Shown here piece by piece: positions 1-6,304 of a DNA stretch of 8,287 nt. Origin of the DNA: Chitinophagaceae bacterium (GTDB taxonomy: Bacteria > Bacteroidota > Bacteroidia > Chitinophagales > Chitinophagaceae). Both the position numbers and the translations under genes were made by a program. The notes below the pieces were generated by a model. It did no database searches. It was not told the DNA's origin and was given only the letters and a program-made list of their open reading frames with translations. Every line of letters begins with the position of its first letter. Position 1 is the stretch's first letter. The DNA lies in contig JALOMZ010000063.1 in NCBI GenBank assembly GCA_025455205.1, positions 1 to 8,287 on the forward strand, given 5' to 3'.

Positions 1-192
1 ATGAAGAACAAATTGTCCCTGTTGATGGCGATTCTCGTGATTGCCTCTATGGTGCTATCTGCCTGCGGTGGTGGTACCACCACAGAAGCCGGAGGGCGGA
101 ATATGAAAAAAGCCCTCCGGATGGAGGGCTTTCCCATATGCTGTCAGAAAACTGAACCTAAAAATTACTCGAGGCGGAAGGTGATGGCCTGA
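1..192 (+). CDS. Orphan lipoprotein leader, probably truncated or chimeric
   Basis: The frame opens at the first base and codes for 63 residues. Residues 1-22 form a textbook lipoprotein signal peptide: positively charged MKNK, a hydrophobic core, then the lipobox LSAC with the acceptor cysteine at residue 22, followed by GGGTTTEA. That pattern (LSACGGG plus a Thr/Glu-rich linker) is common in substrate-binding lipoproteins of Chloroflexota, and less so in Bacteroidota. From about residue 31 the frame runs into the tonB terminator hairpin and then into the antisense of the tonB 3' end, so the remainder is not credible protein. I infer that only about the first 90-98 bases are lipoprotein sequence and that the true body is missing. 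It is either a contig-edge chimera or a gene broken by rearrangement. A tiny genuine lipoprotein is possible but unlikely, because its frame overlaps the end of tonB on the opposite strand. Confidence 0.3.
   Translation: MKNKLSLLMAILVIASMVLSACGGGTTTEAGGRNMKKALRMEGFPICCQKTEPKNYSRRKVMA
105..130 (-). terminator. Intrinsic terminator of the exb-tonB operon
   Basis: Read on the minus strand, an 8-bp GC-rich stem (arms 130-123 and 118-111, AGCCCTCC/GGAGGGCT, 4-nt loop) is followed directly by a run of six T (complement of 106-111, the first paired in the stem). It lies about 35 bases after the tonB stop codon, which is the expected place for a rho-independent terminator ending the leftward operon. 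On the plus strand no T-run follows the stem, so it works in one direction only. Confidence 0.9.
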
Positions 193-995
193 ATGTGACG
201 GTAGATCACTTTACGACCATTCTGCTCGGCAGGCTTCCACTTGGGACCTTTCTTGATGATGCGCACGGCTTCTTCAGCCAGACCATCACCGGGGTCGTTC
301 AGGGACTGCACTTCGCTGATATTACCTTCACGGTCTACCACGAACTGTACCCGTACCACACCCTGCGTGCCGTTTTCCTGGGCAGCATCAGGATACTGGA
401 GGTTCCTTTCGAGGTAGCGGCGCCAGGCGTCCTGGCCTCCGGGGAATTCAGCGGGGTTTTCCACCTTGGTGAACACCTTGTCATAGTCTTCTTCCACTAC
501 CTTGGGTGCCACTACTTCACCGGTACCTTTGGCTTCCACGGGCGGGGCTACAATGCCCTCGTCCTTGGTACCCTCCTGGTTGATGGTGCCGATCTTGGCC
601 TCTTCGATTTTTTCAATTTCCGGGGGTTTCTCGTCTTCCTTCACTTCCTCATCCTTCACGATCTTGGGCGGGGTGAATTTGGCGATCTCCACTTTCGGAG
701 GCTCAGGCATTTTGGGCGGCGGAGGTGGCGGCGGAGGCTCATTCTTGGGCTGATCCTTCACTTCTTCCAGCCGTACATCCTGCACTTCCATCTTGGCCTT
801 TTTATTCTTGGCCGCTTCCTTCGAGATCACCGAACCCAGGAAGATGAACAGGGCGATGAGGAGCATGGCGGAAATGGCTACGGTAAGGCGCTTGTTATAC
901 GACCTGCGGAGCTCATAGGCACCATATTCCTTATTCCTGCCATCGAAGAGGATGTCGAGGAAATCGGAAGTCAAAATTTTGTTTACATCCATCAT
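165..995 (-). CDS. tonB: Energy transducer TonB
   Basis: This 276-residue protein links the ExbB/ExbD proton motor in the inner membrane to TonB-dependent receptors in the outer membrane, powering uptake of siderophores, vitamins and glycans. Its layout is standard: a short cytoplasmic N-terminus with the Bacteroidota signature FDGRNKEYGAYELRR (about residues 17-31), one membrane segment at about 37-57, a Lys/Glu/Pro-rich periplasmic spacer with eight consecutive prolines at 87-94, and a C-terminal TonB domain from about 188 to 275 with the YPDAA and PKWKPA motifs. The gene is last in the operon, 65 bp after the short exbD and upstream of a strong terminator. Two adjacent ATG codons (995 and 992) could start translation; I use the first. 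There is no clear Shine-Dalgarno sequence, as is usual in this phylum. Which receptor it serves cannot be told from the window. Confidence 0.95.
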   Translation of the reverse strand: MMDVNKILTSDFLDILFDGRNKEYGAYELRRSYNKRLTVAISAMLLIALFIFLGSVISKEAAKNKKAKMEVQDVRLEEVKDQPKNEPPPPPPPPKMPEPPKVEIAKFTPPKIVKDEEVKEDEKPPEIEKIEEAKIGTINQEGTKDEGIVAPPVEAKGTGEVVAPKVVEEDYDKVFTKVENPAEFPGGQDAWRRYLERNLQYPDAAQENGTQGVVRVQFVVDREGNISEVQSLNDPGDGLAEEAVRIIKKGPKWKPAEQNGRKVIYRHIQAITFRLE

Positions 996-1060
996 AGCTG
1001 TAAGTATTTGCTATTAAGATTCTGATTCAATGCATTTTCCACAAATCCGGATCAGGATTT

Positions 1061-1600
1061 TCACTGCTGGCTGGCACCCTGGCTGACCTCAATGAGCTTC
1101 TGCTCGGGTTCAGCAATATCTACCAGTGCATAGCGCTTGATATCATTGATCGTCATTTCGTCCAATGCATCGACCACATCCTTGAACTTGGAATCCTTGT
1201 TGGGCTTGATTACGATAACCAGGTCCTTGGCATCGGTCCTCGATTTTTTGTCGAGGATGATGTTGCGCAACTCCTTGAAGTTTGTGCTCTTGAAGTTGGA
1301 ACCATCTTCAGCCAGGATGCCTTCGTAGTAAAATACGTTGCGGTCCTTGGCCAGCATCAGCGTAAGCGCACCGGATTCCTTGGCTTTGTTCTGCTCTTCC
1401 GGCTTCTCTGTATCCTTGGGCAGGTACAGACTCATAGCCGTAGGCGTACTCATGGTAGTGGTGAAGATGAAAAAGGTAATCAGCAGGAAGCCCAGATCCA
1501 CCATGGGAGTAAGGTCTACCCTGGGATTGACTTTTTTACCTTTTTTGACACCTGGTCCTTTTTTATGGCCACCACCGCCGCCTTCTCCAATATCTGCCAT
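1061..1600 (-). CDS. exbD: ExbD/TolR family biopolymer transport protein (short paralogue)
   Basis: This 179-residue protein is a stator or rotor-axle subunit of the ExbB-ExbD-TonB proton motor. A Gly/Lys-rich cytoplasmic tail (residues 1-27, with five consecutive glycines at 7-11) leads into the family motif VDLTPMVDLGFLL and a single membrane helix at about 34-50. Asp35 in that helix lines up with the proton-carrying aspartate of E. coli ExbD (Asp25). Residues 52-179 form the periplasmic domain, ending in a polar, Gln-rich tail. It starts 31 bp after the stop of the longer exbD and lies 65 bp before tonB, so the two ExbD genes and tonB are almost certainly co-transcribed. The length is somewhat above the roughly 140 residues of the enterobacterial protein. 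TolR is an alternative family assignment, but the adjacent tonB and absence of tolB/pal favour ExbD. Confidence 0.93.
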   Translation of the reverse strand: MADIGEGGGGGHKKGPGVKKGKKVNPRVDLTPMVDLGFLLITFFIFTTTMSTPTAMSLYLPKDTEKPEEQNKAKESGALTLMLAKDRNVFYYEGILAEDGSNFKSTNFKELRNIILDKKSRTDAKDLVIVIKPNKDSKFKDVVDALDEMTINDIKRYALVDIAEPEQKLIEVSQGASQQ

Positions 1601-1631
1601 AGCGTTATTTTTTTTGCATTAGGAATAAAGG

Positions 1632-2297
1632 TTATTGTTCGGCCGAAGAAGAGGCTGCGCCTTCGCGCTGCTTCTTGCTCAGCGGAGACCCTTCCGGAAC
1701 GGCTTCCTGGTTGGTTACCACCTGGAACTTCATCTGGTCGTTCTTCTTGAATGCATCGATCACCAGTTTGAAGGTGGGATACGGTACATCCTGGTCGCCT
1801 TTCACCATCAGGTTCATTTTGGCGCCGAAGAACACGTTCACGGCGGAGGCCAGCCATTCATTTACCTCATTGTTCGTGCTGTCTACGCAGGGGATACCCG
1901 GCAGGGCATCGCCTTTGCGCTGGTCAGGCTCGAGGCTGAGGTAAGACTTCAGCGTTGACAGCGGGGAAGCAAAGAATTCAGCCTTTGCTGCGCGCTTGAT
2001 ATCCGCATCGGTCAGTTGCAGGTTGAGGCGCTTGTTCAGGTCGTCCACTACGTCCATCCGCTTGTCTTCTTCAGACAGCGAAAGGAACACTTTTCCTTCG
2101 GGGCTGATGGTGAACAGCACCTGGTTCTTGTCTTCTGCTGCCTTGGACGACACGGAGTTCGGCGTGGTCACGCTGATAGCCTCCGGTGGTTTGAACTTGG
2201 TAGTCAGGATGAAGAAAGCCAGGAGCAGGAAGGCCACATCGCAAAACGCGGTCATGTCCACCCAGGTACTTTTCCGAGGTATTTTTGCCCTACCCAT
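1632..2297 (-). CDS. exbD: ExbD/TolR family biopolymer transport protein (long paralogue)
   Basis: This 221-residue protein is the second ExbD-like subunit of the operon. A short basic N-terminus (MGRAKIPRKSTW) is followed by VDMTAFCDVAFLLLAFFIL, the family's single membrane helix at about 18-34. Asp20 sits at the proton-carrying position. The periplasmic part is unusually long: relative to typical ExbD there is additional sequence from about residue 75 to 150, including one cysteine (Cys137). The C-terminal half (about 150-197) resembles the usual ExbD fold with MNLMVKGDQDVPYPTFKLVIDA. The last 20 residues are low-complexity Ser/Ala/Glu. The gene follows exbB after 93 bp and precedes the short exbD by 31 bp. 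It probably pairs with or alternates with the short paralogue in the motor complex, which is inference from operon position. Such ExbD pairs recur in Bacteroidota. Confidence 0.92.
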   Translation of the reverse strand: MGRAKIPRKSTWVDMTAFCDVAFLLLAFFILTTKFKPPEAISVTTPNSVSSKAAEDKNQVLFTISPEGKVFLSLSEEDKRMDVVDDLNKRLNLQLTDADIKRAAKAEFFASPLSTLKSYLSLEPDQRKGDALPGIPCVDSTNNEVNEWLASAVNVFFGAKMNLMVKGDQDVPYPTFKLVIDAFKKNDQMKFQVVTNQEAVPEGSPLSKKQREGAASSSAEQ

Positions 2298-2390
2298 ATT
2301 AGTTGGTTCTTATAATTAATGAATTAGATTACTGCGTTACCCATTTTCCACACGTTACAGGCGGAAATTTTTACGGGCCCTGCCTCTTTC

Positions 2391-3254
2391 TTACTTGTAG
2401 AGGGAAGCAAAGCTCTGAGTAAGCGTAAATCCAGACTCATCAATGCCGTAAGTGATACCGTCGATGCGGGTAGTGAAAATGTTGTAGAATACCAGGGCGA
2501 TGGCGGAGGTACCGATACCCAGGGCCGTGTTGTACAGGGCTTCAGAGATACCGATGGCCAGGTTGGCAGCAGCGGCAGCACCACCACTTTCTTCACCCAG
2601 AGAGGCAAACGACTTGATCATACCCATTACCGTACCAAGCAGGGCTACCAGGGTGGCCAGGGATACGATGGTGGACAGGAACACCAGGTTCTTTTCCAGC
2701 ATAGGCAGTTCCAGGGCGGTGGCTTCTTCCACTTCCTTCTGGATGGCCAGTACCTTCTGTTCGGTGTCCAGTTCGGTGTTGGTGGTCATTTCCTTGTACT
2801 TGCGGAGGCCGGACTTCATTACATTACCTACGCTGCCCTTCTGCTTGTCGCACTCGCTGATAGCGGCATCGAGGTTCTTATTGGCCAGGTGGTACTGCAC
2901 CTTGCGGATGAATTCGTTTACATTGCCCTTACCGGTGGCTTTGCTGATGGTGAGCAGGCGCTCGATAGCAAAAGTCCAAACCATCAGGTTCAAACCGATC
3001 AGCAGGGGTACGATGATACCACCTTCATAAGCACGCACCATGGCGCCCTTGGGACCGCGGTGGTCAGGCCAGAAGCCACCTTTGGGATCGGGATCGGCGA
3101 AGTTGGAGGGATCACCCAGTACAAAACGCCAGATTACGTAACCAGCTATGATACATGCGATAGGCGCAATGAAGCTGATCATGTTACTGCTTTTCTTAGG
3201 CTGAACAGAAGTGGCAGTCTTGGCCACAGTTGCAGTCGGTTTGTTTTCTGCCAT
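2391..3254 (-). CDS. exbB: ExbB, MotA/TolQ/ExbB proton channel family protein
   Basis: This 287-residue integral membrane protein forms the proton-conducting pentamer around ExbD and energises TonB. After an Ala/Thr/Lys-rich cytoplasmic or leader region there are four likely membrane segments at about 25-46, 77-102, 188-214 and 238-261. The proton channel domain covers about 130-265. It includes the stretch CDKQKGSVGNVMKSGL before the third helix, the pore-lining LLGTVMGMIKSF motif at 206-216 and EALYNTALGIGTSAIA at 238-253. E. coli ExbB has three segments; the extra N-terminal one and the following DPSNFADPDPKGG loop are typical of Bacteroidota versions. It is the first gene of the leftward exbB-exbD-exbD-tonB operon and divides its upstream region with the divergent protease gene. 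The start at 3254 gives the expected N-terminus; no clear ribosome-binding site is seen. Confidence 0.95.
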   Translation of the reverse strand: MAENKPTATVAKTATSVQPKKSSNMISFIAPIACIIAGYVIWRFVLGDPSNFADPDPKGGFWPDHRGPKGAMVRAYEGGIIVPLLIGLNLMVWTFAIERLLTISKATGKGNVNEFIRKVQYHLANKNLDAAISECDKQKGSVGNVMKSGLRKYKEMTTNTELDTEQKVLAIQKEVEEATALELPMLEKNLVFLSTIVSLATLVALLGTVMGMIKSFASLGEESGGAAAAANLAIGISEALYNTALGIGTSAIALVFYNIFTTRIDGITYGIDESGFTLTQSFASLYK

Positions 3255-3388
3255 GATTGTTGATTTTTAGTTTTAGATTCTTTGTTTACAAAACATTAGC
3301 AATTGGGCAGCAATTGTACTGAAAAATTGAATTCCGTCACGATTGAACCGTTTTTTTTTCTGAGGCTGGCTGTATTCTGTTTCCTCTT

Positions 3389-3420
3389 CAAACGATACCG
3401 GTTGAAGCATTTTTCAGCAA
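3389..3420 (-). promoter_or_regulatory. Weak candidate promoter for exbB
   Basis: On the minus strand, TTG (complement of 3418-3420) is followed after 20 bases by TATCGTTTG (complement of 3389-3397). This resembles the Bacteroidota TTG-N17-23-TAnnTTTG promoter but has three bases instead of two between TA and TTTG. It would leave a leader of roughly 125-130 nt before the exbB start. I found no perfect minus-strand match anywhere in the gap. The imperfect palindrome at 3386-3407 overlaps it. Confidence 0.2.
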
Positions 3421-3525
3421 GCGCTGCCAATTGGTGTGGTCTGACGTCAAATAGTGTCCGGAGGCAGCGCCCTGCCAAAAAAAATCCGGATTCACCCTTC
3501 TTTTAAAACCGTTTGTCCCAAATAG

Positions 3526-3555
3526 TTGCTGCAGAACCCAATAGCCCTAAGTTTG
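3526..3555 (+). promoter_or_regulatory. Bacteroidota-type promoter of the metalloprotease gene
   Basis: TTG at 3526-3528 is followed after 19 bases by TAAGTTTG at 3548-3555. This fully matches the primary-sigma promoter of Bacteroidota (TTG-N17-23-TAnnTTTG). Transcription would begin near 3561-3563, leaving a leader of about 30 nt before the ATG at 3593, a normal distance in this phylum. Confidence 0.7.
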
Positions 3556-3592
3556 TTATTCTATTGTTTCTATTAAAATCCCCTATATCAAG

Positions 3593-6190
3593 ATGGTCAA
3601 CACCAATTTCAGATTGCTAGGCATCGGCCTGTTTATGGCAGGCATGATGCAGGTCAACGCACAAGACCGGCGCCCCGGTAACCCGCCCCAAACACCTCCG
3701 GCAGGTGGTGCAGCCCAGGTGACCCCGGGCGCCAATGGCGGACAGCGCCCCGCTACCCCGCCGGCACAGAAGGGTCCCAAACCCTATAAGGAAGTGATTA
3801 CAGAGAAGGCCAAAACCCAGAAAGGCATGTTTTGGGTACACCAGGTGGAAGACAAGTATTACCTGGAGATCCCCGATTCCCTGCTGGGTCGCGACATCCT
3901 GGTGGTTAACCGCATTGCACGTGCTGCGGCTGCCAATGGCAACCGCTCCGGAGCAGGCTATGCCGGCGATATCATCAGCGAAAGCGTGATCCAGTTTGCC
4001 AAAGGCCCCGAAGACCGCCTGTTTATCAATAAGATGAGCTACCGCGAAAGGGCTACAGACAGCGTGGGTGGCATGTACAAATCTGTCATGAATTCCAACA
4101 TCCAGCCCATCGTTTATTCCTTTGATATCAAGGCACTCTCCAAAGACAGCACCGGCTCGGTGGTGGAGATCACGCCCCTGATCACATCCGACAACGACCT
4201 GCTGTTCTTTGACGCCGGCGACAAGCGCGCCTACAGCCTGGGCAGTGTTCAGGCCGACAAGTCCTATGTGGTGAGCGTGCATACCTATCCCACCAATATC
4301 AATATCCGTACGGTGAAAACCTACGGCCGCGCACCGGCCAGTCCTGCACAAAGCATTGGTGGCATCCGTTTTGGTGGCGCTGCCAGCACCGACCCGGCTA
4401 CCTATGAGCTGAACAACTCCATGGTGCTGCTGCCCAAGAAACCCATGCGCGCCCGCCGCTTTGACGATCGCGTAGGATATTTTTCCAGTGGTTATGTGGA
4501 TTTTGATGCCAATCCCCAGGGCGTTAAGACCATCACCAATATCCGCCGCTGGCGCCTGGAGCCGAAGCCGGAAGACGTGGAAAAATACAAGCGCGGCGAA
4601 CTGGTGGAGCCTGCCAAACCCATCATCTTCTATATTGACCCCTCCACCCCCAAGAAGTGGATTCCTTACCTGATACAGGGTGTGAACGACTGGCAGATCG
4701 CCTTCGAAAAGGCTGGCTTCAAGAATGCCATCATCGGCAAAATGGCCCCCACCAAGGCAGAAGATCCCTCCTGGTCGCTGGAAGACGCCCGCTATTCCGC
4801 TATTGTATATAAGCCGTCTGACATTGCCAACGCCAGCGGCCCGCACGTAGCCGACCCCCGCAGCGGTGAGATCATGGAAAGCCATATCAACTGGTACCAC
4901 AACGTGATGCGCCTGCTGCGCGACTGGTACCTGGTGCAGGCTTCGCCCAGCGATCCCGGTGCCCGTAAGATGGAATTCGACGACGAACTCATGGGCCAGC
5001 TCATCCGTTTTGTGAGCAGCCATGAAGTGGGCCATACCCTGGGCCTGCGCCACAACTTCGGTTCCTCCTCTACCGTTCCCGTAGAGAAGCTCCGCGACAA
5101 GGCATGGGTGGAAGCCAATGGCCATACGCCCTCCATCATGGACTATGCCCGCTTCAACTATGTAGCCCAGCCGGAAGATAAGATCTCGCAGGTTGGCCTG
5201 TTCCCCCGCATTGGCGACTATGACAAATGGGCCATTGAATGGGGCTACCGCTGGTTCCCGGATACAAAAAATGAAGAGGAAGACCGCGACCAGCTTAATA
5301 AGCTCACCGTGGAAAGACTGAAGAACCCCCGCCTTTGGTGGGGCGACGGCGAGAGCTATGGCGATGACCCGCGTTCTCAGACCGAAGACCTGGGCGACAA
5401 TGCCATCAAGGCCAGCGACTACGGCGTGAAGAACCTGAAGCGCATCCTGCCCCAGCTGGCCGACTGGACCAGGAAGCCCGGCGAAGCCTATGAGGACTAC
5501 CAAACCCTGTACAATCAGGTGACCGGCCAGTTTGGCCGCTACATCGGCCATGTGTCGCGCAGCATTGGCGGCATTGAACGCACCCCCAAGACGGCTGAGC
5601 AGCCCGGCCCCGTATATGTATTCACCGCCAAGGCCAAGCAGAAAGAGGCCATGCGCTGGATCCAGGACAATGTGTTCAAAACGCCCACCTGGCTGATCGA
5701 TGAAAAATACACCAGCCTCACCAATCAGAGCCCGCAATCGGTGATCAGCAGCCTGCAGAGCCGCGCCCTGAGCACCATGTTCAGCGGCAATACCGTTTCG
5801 AAGCTGCAGCGCTTTGAGGCCGAAAAGCCCGCAGAAGCCTATACCCTGCTGGAAATGATGACCGACCTGCGCAAGGGCGTATTCAGCGAGCTGGCAGCGA
5901 AGAAGCCGGTAGACATTTACCGCCGCAGCCTGCAGAAGGATTATGCTGAAAGGCTTATCAGCATTGTGACACCCCAGGAAGGCCCCAGCACCATCAGCCT
6001 GGGTGGCATCACCCTCAGCACCGGTGGTTCCGGCTCGGCCAATTCCGACCTGGTGTCGGTAGCCAAGGCCCAGCTCCGCGCGCTGCTGGCCGAAGTGAAG
6101 GCCGCCCAACCCGCTATTGCTGATGGCAGCACCCGCATCCACCTGCAGGACCTGCAGGACAGGATCGAGAAAGCCCTCAAGAAAGACTGA
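3593..6190 (+). CDS. Secreted zinc-dependent metalloprotease (DUF5117/DUF5118/DUF4953 met-zincin)
   Basis: This 865-residue protein is an exported zinc peptidase. Residues 1-23 form a signal peptide with likely cleavage at VNA-Q24, which would release it to the periplasm or beyond. A Pro/Gly/Ala-rich stretch (about 25-63) follows. Next come a DUF5118-like segment (about 64-110), a DUF5117-like region (about 111-320) and the C-terminal met-zincin domain (about 400-790). The zinc site is complete: HEVGHTLGLRH at 477-487 fits HExxHxxGxxH, with zinc ligands His477, His481 and His487 and catalytic Glu478. The Met-turn is SIMDY with Met516. The length is normal for this family, which is widespread in Bacteroidota, Gemmatimonadota and some Proteobacteria; its natural substrates are poorly known. 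It has its own promoter and terminator, so it is probably a single-gene transcript. Start choice rests on the signal peptide; there is no strong ribosome-binding site. Confidence 0.93.
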   Translation: MVNTNFRLLGIGLFMAGMMQVNAQDRRPGNPPQTPPAGGAAQVTPGANGGQRPATPPAQKGPKPYKEVITEKAKTQKGMFWVHQVEDKYYLEIPDSLLGRDILVVNRIARAAAANGNRSGAGYAGDIISESVIQFAKGPEDRLFINKMSYRERATDSVGGMYKSVMNSNIQPIVYSFDIKALSKDSTGSVVEITPLITSDNDLLFFDAGDKRAYSLGSVQADKSYVVSVHTYPTNINIRTVKTYGRAPASPAQSIGGIRFGGAASTDPATYELNNSMVLLPKKPMRARRFDDRVGYFSSGYVDFDANPQGVKTITNIRRWRLEPKPEDVEKYKRGELVEPAKPIIFYIDPSTPKKWIPYLIQGVNDWQIAFEKAGFKNAIIGKMAPTKAEDPSWSLEDARYSAIVYKPSDIANASGPHVADPRSGEIMESHINWYHNVMRLLRDWYLVQASPSDPGARKMEFDDELMGQLIRFVSSHEVGHTLGLRHNFGSSSTVPVEKLRDKAWVEANGHTPSIMDYARFNYVAQPEDKISQVGLFPRIGDYDKWAIEWGYRWFPDTKNEEEDRDQLNKLTVERLKNPRLWWGDGESYGDDPRSQTEDLGDNAIKASDYGVKNLKRILPQLADWTRKPGEAYEDYQTLYNQVTGQFGRYIGHVSRSIGGIERTPKTAEQPGPVYVFTAKAKQKEAMRWIQDNVFKTPTWLIDEKYTSLTNQSPQSVISSLQSRALSTMFSGNTVSKLQRFEAEKPAEAYTLLEMMTDLRKGVFSELAAKKPVDIYRRSLQKDYAERLISIVTPQEGPSTISLGGITLSTGGSGSANSDLVSVAKAQLRALLAEVKAAQPAIADGSTRIHLQDLQDRIEKALKKD

Positions 6191-6216
6191 TCGGGCGCTC
6201 CGGAATAATAATCATC

Positions 6217-6249
6217 ATACCCTCCGCGTTTTGCGGAGGGTATTTTTTT
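6217..6249 (+). terminator. Intrinsic terminator of the metalloprotease gene
   Basis: A perfect 11-bp stem (6217-6227 ATACCCTCCGC with 6233-6243 GCGGAGGGTAT), a 5-nt loop and a T-run through 6249 lie 26 bases after the protease stop codon. This is a strong rho-independent terminator in the plus direction. The minus side has no T-run, so it does not look bidirectional. Confidence 0.95.
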
Positions 6250-6304
6250 GTATGTTCCTGAGCAAACCGGCTGCTTGGTTGTTAATGGTTCAATCGTAAT
6301 TCCT

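Larger units (their letters stand above)
3255..3592. promoter_or_regulatory. Divergent intergenic regulatory region
   Basis: This 338-bp AT-richer gap separates the leftward exb-tonB operon from the rightward protease gene and must hold promoters for both. I see no credible gene in it. It does hold several dyads: an 18-of-22 imperfect palindrome at 3386-3407 (arms CTTCAA/TTGAAG), an 8-bp inverted repeat GCGCTGCC/GGCAGCGC at 3421-3428 and 3463-3470, the palindrome TGACGTCA at 3442-3449 between those arms, and three CAATTG palindromes at 3300-3305, 3311-3316 and 3428-3433. A nine-T run lies at 3351-3359 with no stem before it. Any of the dyads could be an operator; none matches a site I can name, such as a Fur box. 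Confidence 0.55.

Noticed and set aside
195..1025. Open frame of 276 codons on the plus strand opposite tonB
   Set aside because: Antisense shadow of tonB. Its Phe/Leu/His/Arg-rich composition mirrors the Lys/Glu/Pro codons of TonB and there is no family resemblance.
1516..1857. Minus-strand frame bridging the two exbD genes
   Set aside because: It is out of frame with both ExbD genes, Arg-rich and without a domain; both ExbD frames are complete without it, so it is not evidence of a frameshift or fusion.
3442..3449. TGACGTCA, identical to a eukaryotic CRE site
   Set aside because: An 8-bp palindrome of this kind has no known meaning in Bacteroidota; kept only as one of the dyads in the divergent region.
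3303..3506. Small frames on both strands in the divergent gap
   Set aside because: Low-complexity Phe/Arg/Ser peptides without ribosome-binding sites or family features; the stretch is better explained as regulatory DNA.
3617..6142. Open frame of 841 codons on the minus strand, antisense to the metalloprotease
   Set aside because: It is a shadow of the GC-rich coding strand: the plus-strand frame has a signal peptide and a full zinc site, while the antisense protein is Ala/Gly/His/Val-rich, has no recognisable domain, and spans almost exactly the sense gene.
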